Positions 17,210 through 27,400 of a DNA stretch of 64,000 nt are shown here, in pieces. How positions within the stretch are numbered: the first letter of the stretch is position 1; every line of letters starts with the position of its first letter. The notes below the pieces were generated by a model. It saw only the letters and a list, made by a program, of their open reading frames with translations. It was not told where the DNA came from and did not search any database. This DNA is from Gemmatimonadaceae bacterium (GTDB taxonomy: Bacteria; Latescibacterota; UBA2968; UBA8231). The DNA is taken from assembly GCA_026706075.1 (NCBI GenBank), contig JAPOZM010000007.1:1-64000 (forward strand), written 5' to 3'. The position numbers were made by a program, and so were the translations under genes.

Positions 17210-19483
17210 CTACAGCGTCCCCGACAGCGCCACCGTGACCCGGCGCATGGGGCGTATCTCGCGCTCCGACAGGATGTAGTGGTAGCGCAGCAGGTTGTCG
17301 ACTCGGAGGATCAGCGTCGCCGGCCCGATACGGCGCTCGACGAAGGCGTCCACCAGGTAGACGGGCAGGTGGTCCCGCCCGCACTCCGCGAACAGTCCTG
17401 ACACCCTTTCGAAGCGGCTCGTGTAGCGGAAGGTCACTCCGCCGCGACCGTGGCCCCTCGCCATTCCCAGGCTGGTCGTGACGGCGTGGCGGGACCGGTA
17501 CGGCAGGGGCGCGGTCTGTCCGGGGCCCAGGTCGTCGTGGCAGTACGGCGGAAGGGGCACCCCCTCGGCGAGGTACTCCTCGGCGTCGACGTAGGTGTAG
17601 GACGCCTTCCAGAGCGCCCCGAGGGGCAGCGCCAGTTGCTGCTCCAGCTCGAGGCCGCGGATGCGGGCCCTGGAGATGTTGCGGAAGCTGGCCCTGGGGA
17701 CGACCGTGGAGGTCGGATCGGGCCGGGCCTCGATCAGCCCTTCGAACTCGTTCCAGAACAGGGCGGCGTCGACGGCGAGCGCCCCTCCGAGGACCCGCCG
17801 GATCCCCGCCTCGTACGACCAGCTGCTCTCCGAGGCGAGATCAGGGTTCGGACAGACCAGGATTCCCGAAGCGTCGGCCTGGACGTGGATCTCGGTAACC
17901 GAGGGAGCCCTGAAGCCGCGGCCGGCCGAGAGCCGGATGGCGCCCGGGGCCGCCTTCCACGACAGCCCGACCTGGGGGCTGAGCTGGGCCTCCGTGTGCG
18001 CCGCGATGCCGTGGTCTCCCGCCGCCGGTCCGCACGGCCCGCCGGCCGGCGCGGCCTCTCCGGCGCCGCGGCGGTGCAGGTCGGCGCGCAGGCCGAGGGC
18101 GAGCTCCAGGTCGCGGAAGGCCGACACGTTCTGGGCGTAGAGCGCCGTGTTGAGCACGGTGCGCTGGCCGAGGAAGTCCGCCGGGGACCGCGCCAGGTCG
18201 TAGATCCCGGTGGCGCCCACGATGAGCCCGCGGCTGCCGAGGCGCTCCCCGAGGTCGAGCTGCGCCTCGGTGCCGATCTTGTGTCCCGCCGAGGCCAGGC
18301 CTCCGGCGGCGCGGGTGTTGTCGAAGTCGGTGCGGAAGTAGAACCCGCGCCAGGTCAGGTTCGTCCCCGGGTTCACGAGGTGGGTCACCTGGGTGTTGAG
18401 ATTGAGCTTCCACGAGACCGTGGCCGCACCGCGGTCGCCCACCGGCACAAGCAGCGGCGTGGCGCGGTCCTTCCACTGCAGGAAGACCCCGTGGTCGTCG
18501 TGGGCCCAGCTGGCCAGGCCGGTCCAGCGGGTGTGCCGGCCGAGCCGGCGGGTCCCCTTGGCGAAGAGGTTGTAGCGGGTCGCCTCGTTGTTCTCGCGGT
18601 ACCCCGTCCGGCGCTTGTGTCCCGCGGAGACGAGGTAGCCGCCGGCGGAGGTCGTGCGGGAGTGGCTCACATCGACGCCGCCGAGGTACATGAGGTCCCG
18701 CCACTCCCAGGACGGGTGCGCCGGCTGGTCGTAGAGGCCGCTCACGAGGCGGAAGCGGGTCTCGGGAAGCTCCGACGGCGCGCGGGTGATGACGTTGATG
18801 ACGCCGCCGAGGGCCCCGGTCCCGTAGAGGGCCGAGCCCGCCCCCTTGATCAGCTCGACCCGCTCCACCTCGGTGACGGGGATGATGTCCCACTTGATGT
18901 CGGCCTGGTCGGCCGAGAGGGCGGGGACGCCGTCGAAGAGCAGGAGCACGCGGCTGCCCGTGCCGCGGCTGTACCCGCTGGAGCCGCGGATGCTGACCTG
19001 ACTGCCCACCTGGCTGACGCCGGGCAGATGGCGCAGGGGCCCCGAAAGGCTGAAGGAGTTGAAGCCGGTCAGCTCCCGCCGGTCGGTCACCGACATGCTG
19101 ATCGGGGCTTCGGAGAACAGCTGCGGCCTCCGGGTCGCCGTGACCACGACCCCGGGCAGCTCGACCGCGGACTCTTGGAGGACGAGGACGCCGAGATCGA
19201 GAGACTCCCCCTCGCCGACCTCGACGGGAACCGTGCGGGTGCCATAGCCGAGGAAGGAGACGACGAGCAGCTCCGCACCCGGCTCCACCGCGAATCGGAA
19301 GCGGCCTCCCTTCCCGGCAAGGACCCCCTGTCCGCTCTTCTTCAGGTAGACACTCGCTCCGGCGAGGGCGGTGCTGTCGACGGCCGCGGCGATCCGGCCG
19401 CTGATCCCGGCGCCGGTTGCCGGGGCCGCGGACGCGAGCAGGCCGCCTGCCAACAGCGCCAGGAGAAGCACACGGGCCGCCAT
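17210..19483 (-). CDS. TonB-dependent outer membrane receptor
   Basis: Start 19483, signal peptide 'MAARVLLLALLAGGLLASAAPATGA', carboxypeptidase-regulatory-like domain, plug 'RGSSGYSRGTGSRVLLLFDGVP', 'IKGAGSALYGTGALGGVINVIT'. Confidence 0.9.
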   Translation of the reverse strand: MAARVLLLALLAGGLLASAAPATGAGISGRIAAAVDSTALAGASVYLKKSGQGVLAGKGGRFRFAVEPGAELLVVSFLGYGTRTVPVEVGEGESLDLGVLVLQESAVELPGVVVTATRRPQLFSEAPISMSVTDRRELTGFNSFSLSGPLRHLPGVSQVGSQVSIRGSSGYSRGTGSRVLLLFDGVPALSADQADIKWDIIPVTEVERVELIKGAGSALYGTGALGGVINVITRAPSELPETRFRLVSGLYDQPAHPSWEWRDLMYLGGVDVSHSRTTSAGGYLVSAGHKRRTGYRENNEATRYNLFAKGTRRLGRHTRWTGLASWAHDDHGVFLQWKDRATPLLVPVGDRGAATVSWKLNLNTQVTHLVNPGTNLTWRGFYFRTDFDNTRAAGGLASAGHKIGTEAQLDLGERLGSRGLIVGATGIYDLARSPADFLGQRTVLNTALYAQNVSAFRDLELALGLRADLHRRGAGEAAPAGGPCGPAAGDHGIAAHTEAQLSPQVGLSWKAAPGAIRLSAGRGFRAPSVTEIHVQADASGILVCPNPDLASESSWSYEAGIRRVLGGALAVDAALFWNEFEGLIEARPDPTSTVVPRASFRNISRARIRGLELEQQLALPLGALWKASYTYVDAEEYLAEGVPLPPYCHDDLGPGQTAPLPYRSRHAVTTSLGMARGHGRGGVTFRYTSRFERVSGLFAECGRDHLPVYLVDAFVERRIGPATLILRVDNLLRYHYILSEREIRPMRRVTVALSGTL

Positions 19484-20043
19484 CACTCTTGTCCCGCCTG
19501 GGCCGCCTCGATCAGGCTCTCGGGCAACACCGCCGTGCAGGGGGTGGAACCGAGCTCGGGAGGATCGGCGATCACGGCGAGGTCGATGGTCATGTCGATG
19601 CCGGTGGCGACGCGGCCGGGAGAGACCTCGACCACCCCGGGAAGCGAATCCCCCTCGACGTGGTAGCATCCGAGGAGAGAGGTGAAGTCCCAGAAGGCCT
19701 CCGGCCGCCGCCAGGCGACGATGATCCAGCGGTAGGTCCCTTCCCTCTGGATGGGCACGAAGTAGTCGTAGCTGCGGCTCCCGAGGGGGACGCCCTGATC
19801 GGTGCCGCTGAGCCCGAAGAGGTCCGCCGGCTCCTCGGGCAGATCGCGGTACACGGCGACCGCCACCTCGCCGATCTCCTCCGTCCACTCCCCCAGGAAG
19901 GTCACGGTGCCGGCGATGCCGGTGAGGGGCGGCTCGGCCTCCAGGCCGCGGTCGCAGGCAGCGATTGCGAGAGCGGCGGCGATCGCTGCGGCGGCGGCCA
20001 GGGCTCGAGGGCCACGTCGACAGGGTGTCCTGGGCGGTTGCAT
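19483..20043 (-). CDS. Lipoprotein preceding the TonB-dependent receptor
   Basis: Lipobox-like 'LAIAACD'; stop overlaps next start (TGATG). Confidence 0.6.
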   Translation of the reverse strand: MQPPRTPCRRGPRALAAAAAIAAALAIAACDRGLEAEPPLTGIAGTVTFLGEWTEEIGEVAVAVYRDLPEEPADLFGLSGTDQGVPLGSRSYDYFVPIQREGTYRWIIVAWRRPEAFWDFTSLLGCYHVEGDSLPGVVEVSPGRVATGIDMTIDLAVIADPPELGSTPCTAVLPESLIEAAQAGQE

Positions 20044-20323
20044 TGCCGTCTGGGCGTCTCACCTCGTGAGCGGAACGGGTGCTCCCTAGCCAGGTCGGGA
20101 AGATAGCCTCAAGGCAGTTCGCCCTGCTACACCGGGAGCGAGCCGTGCAACTGTCCATGCGGACCGTCGGGGGAAGTCGTCACCTCGGGCCGGTGGACGG
20201 ACTGGCCTTACCCGCCAGGAACCCTATCCGCGCCTGAAGGTCAACTGGGGGATCTGACCTGCCCGATCGTCAGCGCGGAAGCTCAACTGGACGAGAAGGA
20301 GAACTTCCACAAGCACCCTGCGG

Positions 20324-21814
20324 GTGCGCCGTGCCGGGACGTTGACATCGTGGCAATCGGCAGGCTACGTGAGTACCTCGCCACACGGGGGGAAAGTGGA
20401 GGCTCGGATTAGCGGGACTGTTCGAATCCTCGGACGCAGGGATCATGCCGGGAGCACAGGAGTGGGCCGGCGGAGACACACGCACTGGGTTGAGCTGATC
20501 ACGGCGGAGTCCGAAGCGTCGCGGTTCGTCCGCCACCGCCGGATCATCCGCTTTCCTCAGCTCACCATGCCCCTCATCGCGGCGTACACCCCCGGGAACT
20601 GGCGGGTCACGCACACCGACGAGATCGTGCAGCGGGTCCGCTTCGACCGTCCCTTCTCCCTGGTGGGCATCACCGCCAACACCGCCGCCGCCCCTCACGC
20701 CTACGGGCTGGCGCGGAGATACCGCGGACTGGGGATCCCGGTCGTCATCGGGGGCCCTCACGCAACCCTCATGCCGGAGGAGGTGGGGGAGCACGCGGAT
20801 GCCGTCGTCGTGGGGGAGGGAGAGCTGGTCTGGCCGCGACTGCTGAAGGACTTCGAGCAGGGACGGCTGGCCAGGGTCTACAACAGCGAGACCCTGCCCG
20901 ACCTGAAGAGCATGCCGCCGCCGCGCTGGGACCTGATCAAGGGGCGGGTCTACGGCAAGGGGGTCGCCATCGCCACCCGCGGCTGCCCCTTCGACTGCGA
21001 CTACTGCTCGATCCCGGCCATGTACAAGCGGCGCATGCGCTACCGTCCCGTCGGCGAGGTGGTGGATGAGGTTCGCCGGATGCCCGGCAAGGCGCTGGTG
21101 TTGTGGGATGACAACATCAGCGCGAACCGCAGGTATTCGAAGGAGCTCTTCGAGGCGATAGCACCGCTGGGCCGCTGGTGGACGAGTCAGGCGACCCTGG
21201 ATGCGGCCTTCGACGACGAGTTCCTCCACCTGGCGGCGAAGAGCGGCTGCAAGGCGCTCTTCATCGGCCTCGAGTCGGTCTCGCAGGCCAGCCTGAACGG
21301 CGCCAACAAGAAGCACAACGACGTCTCCCGCTACCGTGAGGCGGTGCGCCGACTTCACTGGCACGGAATCGCGATCCAGGCCGGTACCGTCTTCGGATTC
21401 GACAACGACGACCGCTCCATCTTCCGGGACACGGTCGACCATTTCCGCGAGATCGCCATCGATTCGGCCACCATCGGCATCTTGGTGCCGTTCCCCAATA
21501 CGGCCTTGTTCCGGCGGCTGGACGCGGAGGGGCGCATCCTGACCCGGGACTGGTCGAAGTACGATGGCAAGAAGCACGTCGTCTTCGAGCCCGCCCGAAT
21601 GACCCCGGAGGAGTTGCTGATGGGGACCGAGTGGGCGGCCCGGGAGTTCTATTCACTCGGCTCCATAGCCGAGCGGATGCGGCGGTCGAAGACGGGGCTC
21701 TGGTGGAACGTCCTGCGAAATGCAGGATACCACCTGGCGCTCAGGAACTTCGGACGGATCGGCCGCGATCCGGCTGCAGCGGCGGAAGGGAGGCTCTCCA
21801 CATGCCCGGCGTAG
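20324..21814 (+). CDS. B12-binding-domain radical SAM protein (start uncertain, likely downstream)
   Basis: 'ATRGCPFDCDYCSIP' CX3CX2C; upstream 'VVIGGPHATLMPEEVGEHADAVVVGEGE' typical of B12-binding radical SAM proteins. Confidence 0.88.
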   Translation: MRRAGTLTSWQSAGYVSTSPHGGKVEARISGTVRILGRRDHAGSTGVGRRRHTHWVELITAESEASRFVRHRRIIRFPQLTMPLIAAYTPGNWRVTHTDEIVQRVRFDRPFSLVGITANTAAAPHAYGLARRYRGLGIPVVIGGPHATLMPEEVGEHADAVVVGEGELVWPRLLKDFEQGRLARVYNSETLPDLKSMPPPRWDLIKGRVYGKGVAIATRGCPFDCDYCSIPAMYKRRMRYRPVGEVVDEVRRMPGKALVLWDDNISANRRYSKELFEAIAPLGRWWTSQATLDAAFDDEFLHLAAKSGCKALFIGLESVSQASLNGANKKHNDVSRYREAVRRLHWHGIAIQAGTVFGFDNDDRSIFRDTVDHFREIAIDSATIGILVPFPNTALFRRLDAEGRILTRDWSKYDGKKHVVFEPARMTPEELLMGTEWAAREFYSLGSIAERMRRSKTGLWWNVLRNAGYHLALRNFGRIGRDPAAAAEGRLSTCPA

Positions 21815-21832
21815 TGTCCCGGGAAGACGCTG

Positions 21833-22420
21833 ATGTCTGAGACCCCGCAGCAGGAGGGCGTCACCCCCACGAAGACCTGGCCGCGGCTGACCACCGACCG
21901 CCTGGTCCTGCGCCCCTTCTCGCTCGAGGACGCGAAGGACGTGCAGAGACTGGCCGGCGACCGTGACGTGGCTGCCACGACCCAGGTTCCCCACCCCTAC
22001 GAGGACGGCGTCGCCGAGGAGTGGATCGGCGGCCACGAGTCCGCCTTCCAGCAGGGGTCCAGGATGGTATTCGCCATCACCCTGAGATCGGGAGAGCTCG
22101 TCGGCGCCATCGGCATGAGCATCAACGAGAAGCATCGCAGGGGAGAGCTGGGTTACTGGATCGGCAAGGCTTTCTGGAACAACGGCTACTGCACCGAGGC
22201 CGTGCAGGAGATGGTCCGGTACGGCTTCGAGGAGCTTGGCCTGAACCGGATCGAGGCGCGTCACATGACGAGGAACCCGGCCTCGGGCCGGGTGATGGCG
22301 AAGGCGGGGATGAAGTTGGAAGGGACCCTGAGGCAGCAAGTGCTGAAGTGGGATTCCTTCGAGGACCTCGTGATCTACGGGATTCTCGCCTCCGATCTCG
22401 ACCGGCCCTCGAACAGTTGA
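21833..22420 (+). CDS. GNAT acetyltransferase, RimJ/RimL type
   Basis: 'TTDRLVLRPFSLEDAKDVQRLAGD', 'ELGYWIGKAFWNNGYCTEAVQEMVRYGFEELGLNRIEARHMTRNPASGRVMAKAGM'. Confidence 0.92.
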   Translation: MSETPQQEGVTPTKTWPRLTTDRLVLRPFSLEDAKDVQRLAGDRDVAATTQVPHPYEDGVAEEWIGGHESAFQQGSRMVFAITLRSGELVGAIGMSINEKHRRGELGYWIGKAFWNNGYCTEAVQEMVRYGFEELGLNRIEARHMTRNPASGRVMAKAGMKLEGTLRQQVLKWDSFEDLVIYGILASDLDRPSNS

Positions 22421-22456
22421 CGCTTCAGGACGCGGGAAGCTACCCTTCCCGCCGCC

Positions 22457-23962
22457 ATGCGGAGACGGAGACATCCCGCCCGCCGTCGATGGCCGCTGGC
22501 GGTCCTCTCTCTCGCGATGGTGACCGGAGCGTGCGCCCCGGATTCCGCACGGGCCCCGGAGCTGGCAACCTGGCCCGATCCCGACTCTACCGTGGCCTGG
22601 CAGTCCTGGGGGCACGCGGCCTTCGACAGTGCCCGCAGCCGCGACGTGCCGGTCCTGCTCTACGTCTCCGGCCCCGGCTGCGGGGGCCTCTTCGCCGGTG
22701 ACGAGGGGGTGGCCGCCTGGAACGCGGAGACGCGCTTTCTGCCCGTGCGCATCGATCCCGAGAGACAGCCTCACGTGGCGCGCCGCTACGCGCCGGCGGG
22801 ATGCCCGTCGATCAGCGTCCTCGACTCCTCCGGGAGGGAGGTCGTGCGCGCCACCGACATTCCCGCCGACAACGTGACCCGCCTGCTGACCCGCATCCAC
22901 CACCACCGGCGCCAGGATCCCTCCCGACTGCGGGTGCCGCCGCCGCCCGCCGCCGTCCGCCGCCACCGGCTCTCGGCGGCGAGCGTTCATGCCGCCGTGG
23001 TCTCCGACTACGACGAGCGCTTCGGCGGCTTCGGCGGACCCCACAAGTTCCCCGAGCCGCAGGTGATCGCCTTCCTCCAGGCGTGGGAGGGCCGCAGGGC
23101 CGAACCGGAGGCCGGGCGGATGGCGCGTCGCAGCCTCGACGCGCTGCTGGCCAGCCCCCTGTGGATGCCGCGGGGGGTCCTGAGCTACTCCCACACGCCC
23201 GACTGGACGACGCCGCGGCGGGAGATGAGCGGCGCCGCGCAGGCCGGCCTGCTGAGGGTGCTGGCCGCCTCCGACTCCTCCTCCCACCGCAAGGCGGCCG
23301 GGACTCTGTTCGAGATCCTGCGGCGGGACTGGTACGACGAGGACCGCGGCGTCTTCCGCACACGGAGGCTGCGCGCTTCCGACGGCCGGTGGTGGTCGGA
23401 TCCCACGGTCTACAGCGGGGACAACCTGCTGCTGATCCGCGCCCTCCTGGGCACGGGAGCCGCCCTCGACCGGCAGGCCGCCGCGGGGGAGACGGCGGCA
23501 GCGGCCGGCGGCTTCCTGCTGCGGGAATGCCTGGACGCCGACGGCAGGGTCCGCCGCGACGACGGCCCGGAGGCCGCCGCGGGTCTGCTGAGCGACCAGA
23601 TGCTGGCCTCCCTCGCCTTCGGCGATCTCGCCCGCCACAGCGGCCGCGGTGATTTCGCCGATGCCGCGCGGAAGGCCCTCGGATGGGCGGACCGCCACTT
23701 GTGGGACGAGACGGCCGGCGCCTACGCCGACGCTCCCGACCCGGCCGCTCCCGAGGCCTGGCCGCGGCGGTACGCCCTCGACGACGACGGCCGGCGGCCG
23801 GCGGGACAGGCCCTGGCCGTCGAGGCGCTGCTCGCCGCGGGAGAGGCCGACCGCGCCCGGAGGATCCTGGAGGGCCTTCGCTACCCGGTTCCGCCGGCGC
23901 GGCCCCAGGCGTCGATGGCCACCCAGCTGCTGCGTCTCGAGGACGGGGCGGAGCCGCGATGA
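22457..23962 (+). CDS. DUF255/YyaL-like protein with thioredoxin-like domain, probable lipoprotein
   Basis: 'AVLSLAMVTGAC' lipobox-like, 'WQSWGHAAFDSARSRDVPVLLYVSGPGCGGL'. Confidence 0.7.
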   Translation: MRRRRHPARRRWPLAVLSLAMVTGACAPDSARAPELATWPDPDSTVAWQSWGHAAFDSARSRDVPVLLYVSGPGCGGLFAGDEGVAAWNAETRFLPVRIDPERQPHVARRYAPAGCPSISVLDSSGREVVRATDIPADNVTRLLTRIHHHRRQDPSRLRVPPPPAAVRRHRLSAASVHAAVVSDYDERFGGFGGPHKFPEPQVIAFLQAWEGRRAEPEAGRMARRSLDALLASPLWMPRGVLSYSHTPDWTTPRREMSGAAQAGLLRVLAASDSSSHRKAAGTLFEILRRDWYDEDRGVFRTRRLRASDGRWWSDPTVYSGDNLLLIRALLGTGAALDRQAAAGETAAAAGGFLLRECLDADGRVRRDDGPEAAAGLLSDQMLASLAFGDLARHSGRGDFADAARKALGWADRHLWDETAGAYADAPDPAAPEAWPRRYALDDDGRRPAGQALAVEALLAAGEADRARRILEGLRYPVPPARPQASMATQLLRLEDGAEPR

Positions 23963-24891
23963 AGCTGCTGGTCACCGGCGCCCACGGGCTGCTGGGGCGC
24001 ACCCTCCTGGAGACCGACTGGGGCGCCGATGCGGAACTCGTGGGGTGCGGCCGGCGTCCCGGTGCCGTGGGCGGACGCGAGTGCCGGGTCGTCGACCTGA
24101 CCGAACCGGGCGCCGTCCGCGAGCTGATCTCCCGGGAACGGCCGGACCGGGTCATCCACACGGCGGCGGAGACCAACGTCGATCTGTGCGAGACCGACCC
24201 CGCTCCGGCACGGCGGATCAACGTCGACGCCGTCGCCAACCTCGTGACCGCCTGCGCCGCCTCGGGCTGCGGCCTGGTGCAGCTGTCGACGGACTACGTC
24301 TTCGACGGCGCCGCGGGACCCTACTCCGAAGAGGACGAGACCCATCCCCTGTCGCACTACGGGCGCATGAAGCTGGCGAGCGAGGCCCTCGTCCTCGAAG
24401 GGGGAGGCCCCGGCCTGGTCCTGCGTACCTTGTGGCTCTACGGCCACCGCCGGGGCGCGCGGCCGAACCTGGTCACCTGGCCGCTGGCGGCCCTGGCCCG
24501 CGGCGAGACGGTGCGCGTCGTCGCCGATCAGTGGGGCAACCCGACGCCGGTGGCCGATCTCGCCCGGGCGGCCGTCGAGTTGTGTGTCCGCGGCGCCACC
24601 GGGTGCTTTCACGTGGGGGGGGCCTCGTTCATGACCCGTGAGGAGCTGGTGCGCCGCACCGCGGCCTTCTTCCAGCTGGACTGCGGGAGGCTGGAGACGG
24701 TGACCACCGCCGAGGCCGGGCAGGCGGCGGCGCGGCCGCTGCGCTCCGGTCTGCGCACGGAGCGGCTCGAGGCCGAGCTCGGCTGGGCCCCGGCCGACCT
24801 GGAGTCGGGCCTGGAACGGATGGCCTCCGCAGAGCCCTTCCGCCGCGACTTCGCGAACCTCGTCGACCTTGGGGAGATGCCCCGCAGGTGA
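23959..24891 (+). CDS. dTDP-4-dehydrorhamnose reductase-like SDR (RmlD substrate-binding family)
   Basis: 'MKLLVTGAHGLLGRTLLE', 'VIHTAAETNVDLCE', 'LSTDYVFDGAAGPYSEEDETHPLSHYGRMK'; ATGA overlap with previous stop. Confidence 0.88.
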   Translation: MKLLVTGAHGLLGRTLLETDWGADAELVGCGRRPGAVGGRECRVVDLTEPGAVRELISRERPDRVIHTAAETNVDLCETDPAPARRINVDAVANLVTACAASGCGLVQLSTDYVFDGAAGPYSEEDETHPLSHYGRMKLASEALVLEGGGPGLVLRTLWLYGHRRGARPNLVTWPLAALARGETVRVVADQWGNPTPVADLARAAVELCVRGATGCFHVGGASFMTREELVRRTAAFFQLDCGRLETVTTAEAGQAAARPLRSGLRTERLEAELGWAPADLESGLERMASAEPFRRDFANLVDLGEMPRR

Positions 24892-25604
24892 ACGACCGAC
24901 TCTCCATCTCCCTGGTCGCTCCGACCTACAACGAGCGCCAGAACGTCGTCCTCCTGGCCGAGGAGATCTTCGGCCTCCTCGGCGCCTGCGGCGACATCGA
25001 CCTGGAGCTGATCATCGTCGACGACAACTCGCCCGACGGCACGGGACAGGCCGCCGAGGAGCTGACGGAGCGGTTCCCGGTGCGGGTCGTGCACCGCCCG
25101 GGCAAGCTCGGCCTCGGCTCGGCGGTGATGGAGGGATGGCGCCACTCCGAGCGCCCCTTCCTCGGCGTCATCGACGCCGACCTGAGCCACGACCCGGAGA
25201 TCCTGGCCGATCTCGTGCGCGGCCTGCGCACCCACGACCTGATGATCGGCAGCCGCTTCGGCGAGACCAGCCGCGTCATGAAGTGGGCCCCGCACCGCAA
25301 GATGATCTCCTTCCTCGGCGTCGGCCTGGCGCGGCTCATCACCGGGGCCGAGGATCCGCTCTCGGGGTACTTCTGCCTGCGGCGGGAGGTGCTGGGAGAC
25401 CTGCGCCTGACCTCCGGCGGCTACAAGATCCTCTTCGAGATCCTGGTGAAGGGCCGATACCGCTCCCACCGCTCCATCCCCTACGTCTTCCGCAACCGCC
25501 AGTTCAGCGCCAGCAAGCTCGACTGGCGGGAATACCTGCTCTTCGCCAAGCAGGTCCTGGTCTTCGGGTGGCGGCGCCTTCTCCGACGCCGCGGCTCCAC
25601 ATGA
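24888..25604 (+). CDS. Family 2 glycosyltransferase, polyprenol-phosphate mannosyltransferase-like
   Basis: GTG start; 'LVAPTYNERQNVVLLAEEI', 'IIVDDNSPDGTG', 'VIDADLSHDPE'. Confidence 0.9.
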   Translation: MNDRLSISLVAPTYNERQNVVLLAEEIFGLLGACGDIDLELIIVDDNSPDGTGQAAEELTERFPVRVVHRPGKLGLGSAVMEGWRHSERPFLGVIDADLSHDPEILADLVRGLRTHDLMIGSRFGETSRVMKWAPHRKMISFLGVGLARLITGAEDPLSGYFCLRREVLGDLRLTSGGYKILFEILVKGRYRSHRSIPYVFRNRQFSASKLDWREYLLFAKQVLVFGWRRLLRRRGST

Positions 25605-27334
25605 CGGCCGCCGAACCGACCCGCGACGCGGGCTCCGCGCCCAACGACTCCGCCGCCGAGGTGGACCTGAGCGTCGTCATCCCCAGCTACAACACGCGGG
25701 AGCTGATGGAGCAGGCCCTGCGCACGGTGGACGAGGCCTCCGGGGGCTTGCGGGTGCAGGTGATCGTCGTCGACAACGCCTCCCGGGACGGGAGCCAGGA
25801 GATGGTGGAGGCCGGCTTCCCCCACGTGGAGCTGATCCGCAACGACCGCAACCTCGGGTTCGGCGGCGCCAACAACATCGCCTTCGGGCGGGTGAAGGGG
25901 CGCCACGTCCTGCTGCTCAACTCCGACACCATCGTCCGCGCCGACACCCTGCGCACCCTGGTGGAGTTCATGGACCAGCATCCCGAGGCCGGCGCCGCCG
26001 GATGCCGGATCCTCAACCCCGACGGCAGCCTGCAGCTCGACTGCCGGCGCGGCTTCCCGACGCCGTCGGCGGCGTTCTACAAGCTCACCGGCCTCAGCCG
26101 CCTGTTTCCGCGGAGCCGACGCTTCGGGCGCTACAACCTCACCTACCTGGACCCGGAGGAGACGAGCGAGGTCGACGCCCTGTCGGGCTCGTGCATGATC
26201 GTGCGGGGCCGGGTCTTGGAGGAGGTGGGGGGGTTCGACGAGGACTACTTCATGTACGGAGAAGACCTCGACTGGTGTTTCCGCATGGGCCAGGCGGGAT
26301 GGAAGATCTACTACGTGCCGGCGACGCAGATCATCCACTTCGGGGGAGCGAGCGGGCGCGCCGAGTCGATGCGCATCCAGTTCCGCAAGAGCTCGGCCAT
26401 GTCGACCTTCGTCAGCAAGCACATGCGGGACCGCTACCGGTTCTTCCCCGCATGGATGCTGCACGCCGGCATTCTCGCCTACGGGCTCTACTCCTTCCTG
26501 GGCCCGCTGGCGCGCAGCCTCGCTCTCCCGGTACTCGACGGGCTGCTCTTCCTGCTCTCCGTGCGCCTGGCCCTGCTGGTCCGCTATCACGCCGATCTGC
26601 TGCCCCTGATCGCCGCCCTGGAGCGCGTCTGCCGGGGTCTCGGCCTCGACGTGAACCCCACCCGGTGGGTGGCGCCGCCGAGCTACACCGACTTCCAGTG
26701 GCTGCTGGTCTACCTCGTGCCGCTGGCGATCTGGTCGGCCTGCTTCTTCGCTCTCGGTCTCTACGACCGCCGCCGCTACTCGCCGGCCGTGGCGGCCCTG
26801 GCGGTGGCGCTCGGATTCGCCGCCGTGGTGACCACCGCCTTCTTCTTCAAGGACTACAGCTTCTCGCGTCTGGCGGCGGGCGCCGCCTGGGTCTGCAGCA
26901 CGGTGCTGGTCGCCGGCTGGCGCCTCGGGGCCCGCTGGCTGACGCGCTCCACTTCCGGGCGCCGACTCGGGCGTCGGCGGTTGCTCATGGCCGGCACCGA
27001 CCCCGCCATGCGGGAGTTCGTGGAGCTCGTCCAGGCCCGGGGTGGGCTCGATTGCCAGATCGTCGGCTTCGCGGGAAGCAGCGAGGAGCGGGGCCGGGTC
27101 GTGTCGGGGGCTCCCGTCCTGGGGGTGCTGGAGGAACTGAGCAGGCTCGTGAAAGAGTACGACGTGGACGAGGTCCTGTTCTCCGCCGATACGGTTACCG
27201 ACGGCCTGGGCCACGTGCGCGGCCGCTGGCGGCGGTCCCCGAGGCGGCGGCTGGTGCCCGGCCGCCTCGGCAGCCTCGACCTGGTGCCGGAGTCGGTGGA
27301 CGATCTGCCCCTGGTCGACATCCACTCCGGCTGA
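25601..27334 (+). CDS. Family 2 glycosyltransferase fused to TM segments and a CoA_binding_3-like domain; catalytic sugar-transferase domain absent
   Basis: N-term 'VVIPSYNTRELMEQAL...VVDNASRDGS...LLNSDTIV...GGFDEDYFMYGEDLDWCFR'; C-term 'RRRLLMAGTDPAMREFVELV...VVSGAPVLGVLEELSRLVKEYDVDEVLFS'. Confidence 0.82.
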   Translation: MTAAEPTRDAGSAPNDSAAEVDLSVVIPSYNTRELMEQALRTVDEASGGLRVQVIVVDNASRDGSQEMVEAGFPHVELIRNDRNLGFGGANNIAFGRVKGRHVLLLNSDTIVRADTLRTLVEFMDQHPEAGAAGCRILNPDGSLQLDCRRGFPTPSAAFYKLTGLSRLFPRSRRFGRYNLTYLDPEETSEVDALSGSCMIVRGRVLEEVGGFDEDYFMYGEDLDWCFRMGQAGWKIYYVPATQIIHFGGASGRAESMRIQFRKSSAMSTFVSKHMRDRYRFFPAWMLHAGILAYGLYSFLGPLARSLALPVLDGLLFLLSVRLALLVRYHADLLPLIAALERVCRGLGLDVNPTRWVAPPSYTDFQWLLVYLVPLAIWSACFFALGLYDRRRYSPAVAALAVALGFAAVVTTAFFFKDYSFSRLAAGAAWVCSTVLVAGWRLGARWLTRSTSGRRLGRRRLLMAGTDPAMREFVELVQARGGLDCQIVGFAGSSEERGRVVSGAPVLGVLEELSRLVKEYDVDEVLFSADTVTDGLGHVRGRWRRSPRRRLVPGRLGSLDLVPESVDDLPLVDIHSG

Positions 27335-27400
27335 GCTTGATGGCCGCCCCCGCGGGGCCGTACCTTGACGGGTCCTGTGGCCAAACTCTGAGAGGACGAG

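Noticed and set aside
17450-19666. 738-aa plus-strand ORF
   Set aside because: Antisense to a well-supported TonB-dependent receptor; Gly/Arg/Glu-rich shadow ORF.
20044-20260. Cobalamin-riboswitch-like words (GCAACTGT, GGGAAG) upstream of the lipoprotein/TonB receptor
   Set aside because: Spacing and missing GGTG/CCGCCACTG context do not fit a B12 riboswitch on either strand; a covariance-model scan would settle it.
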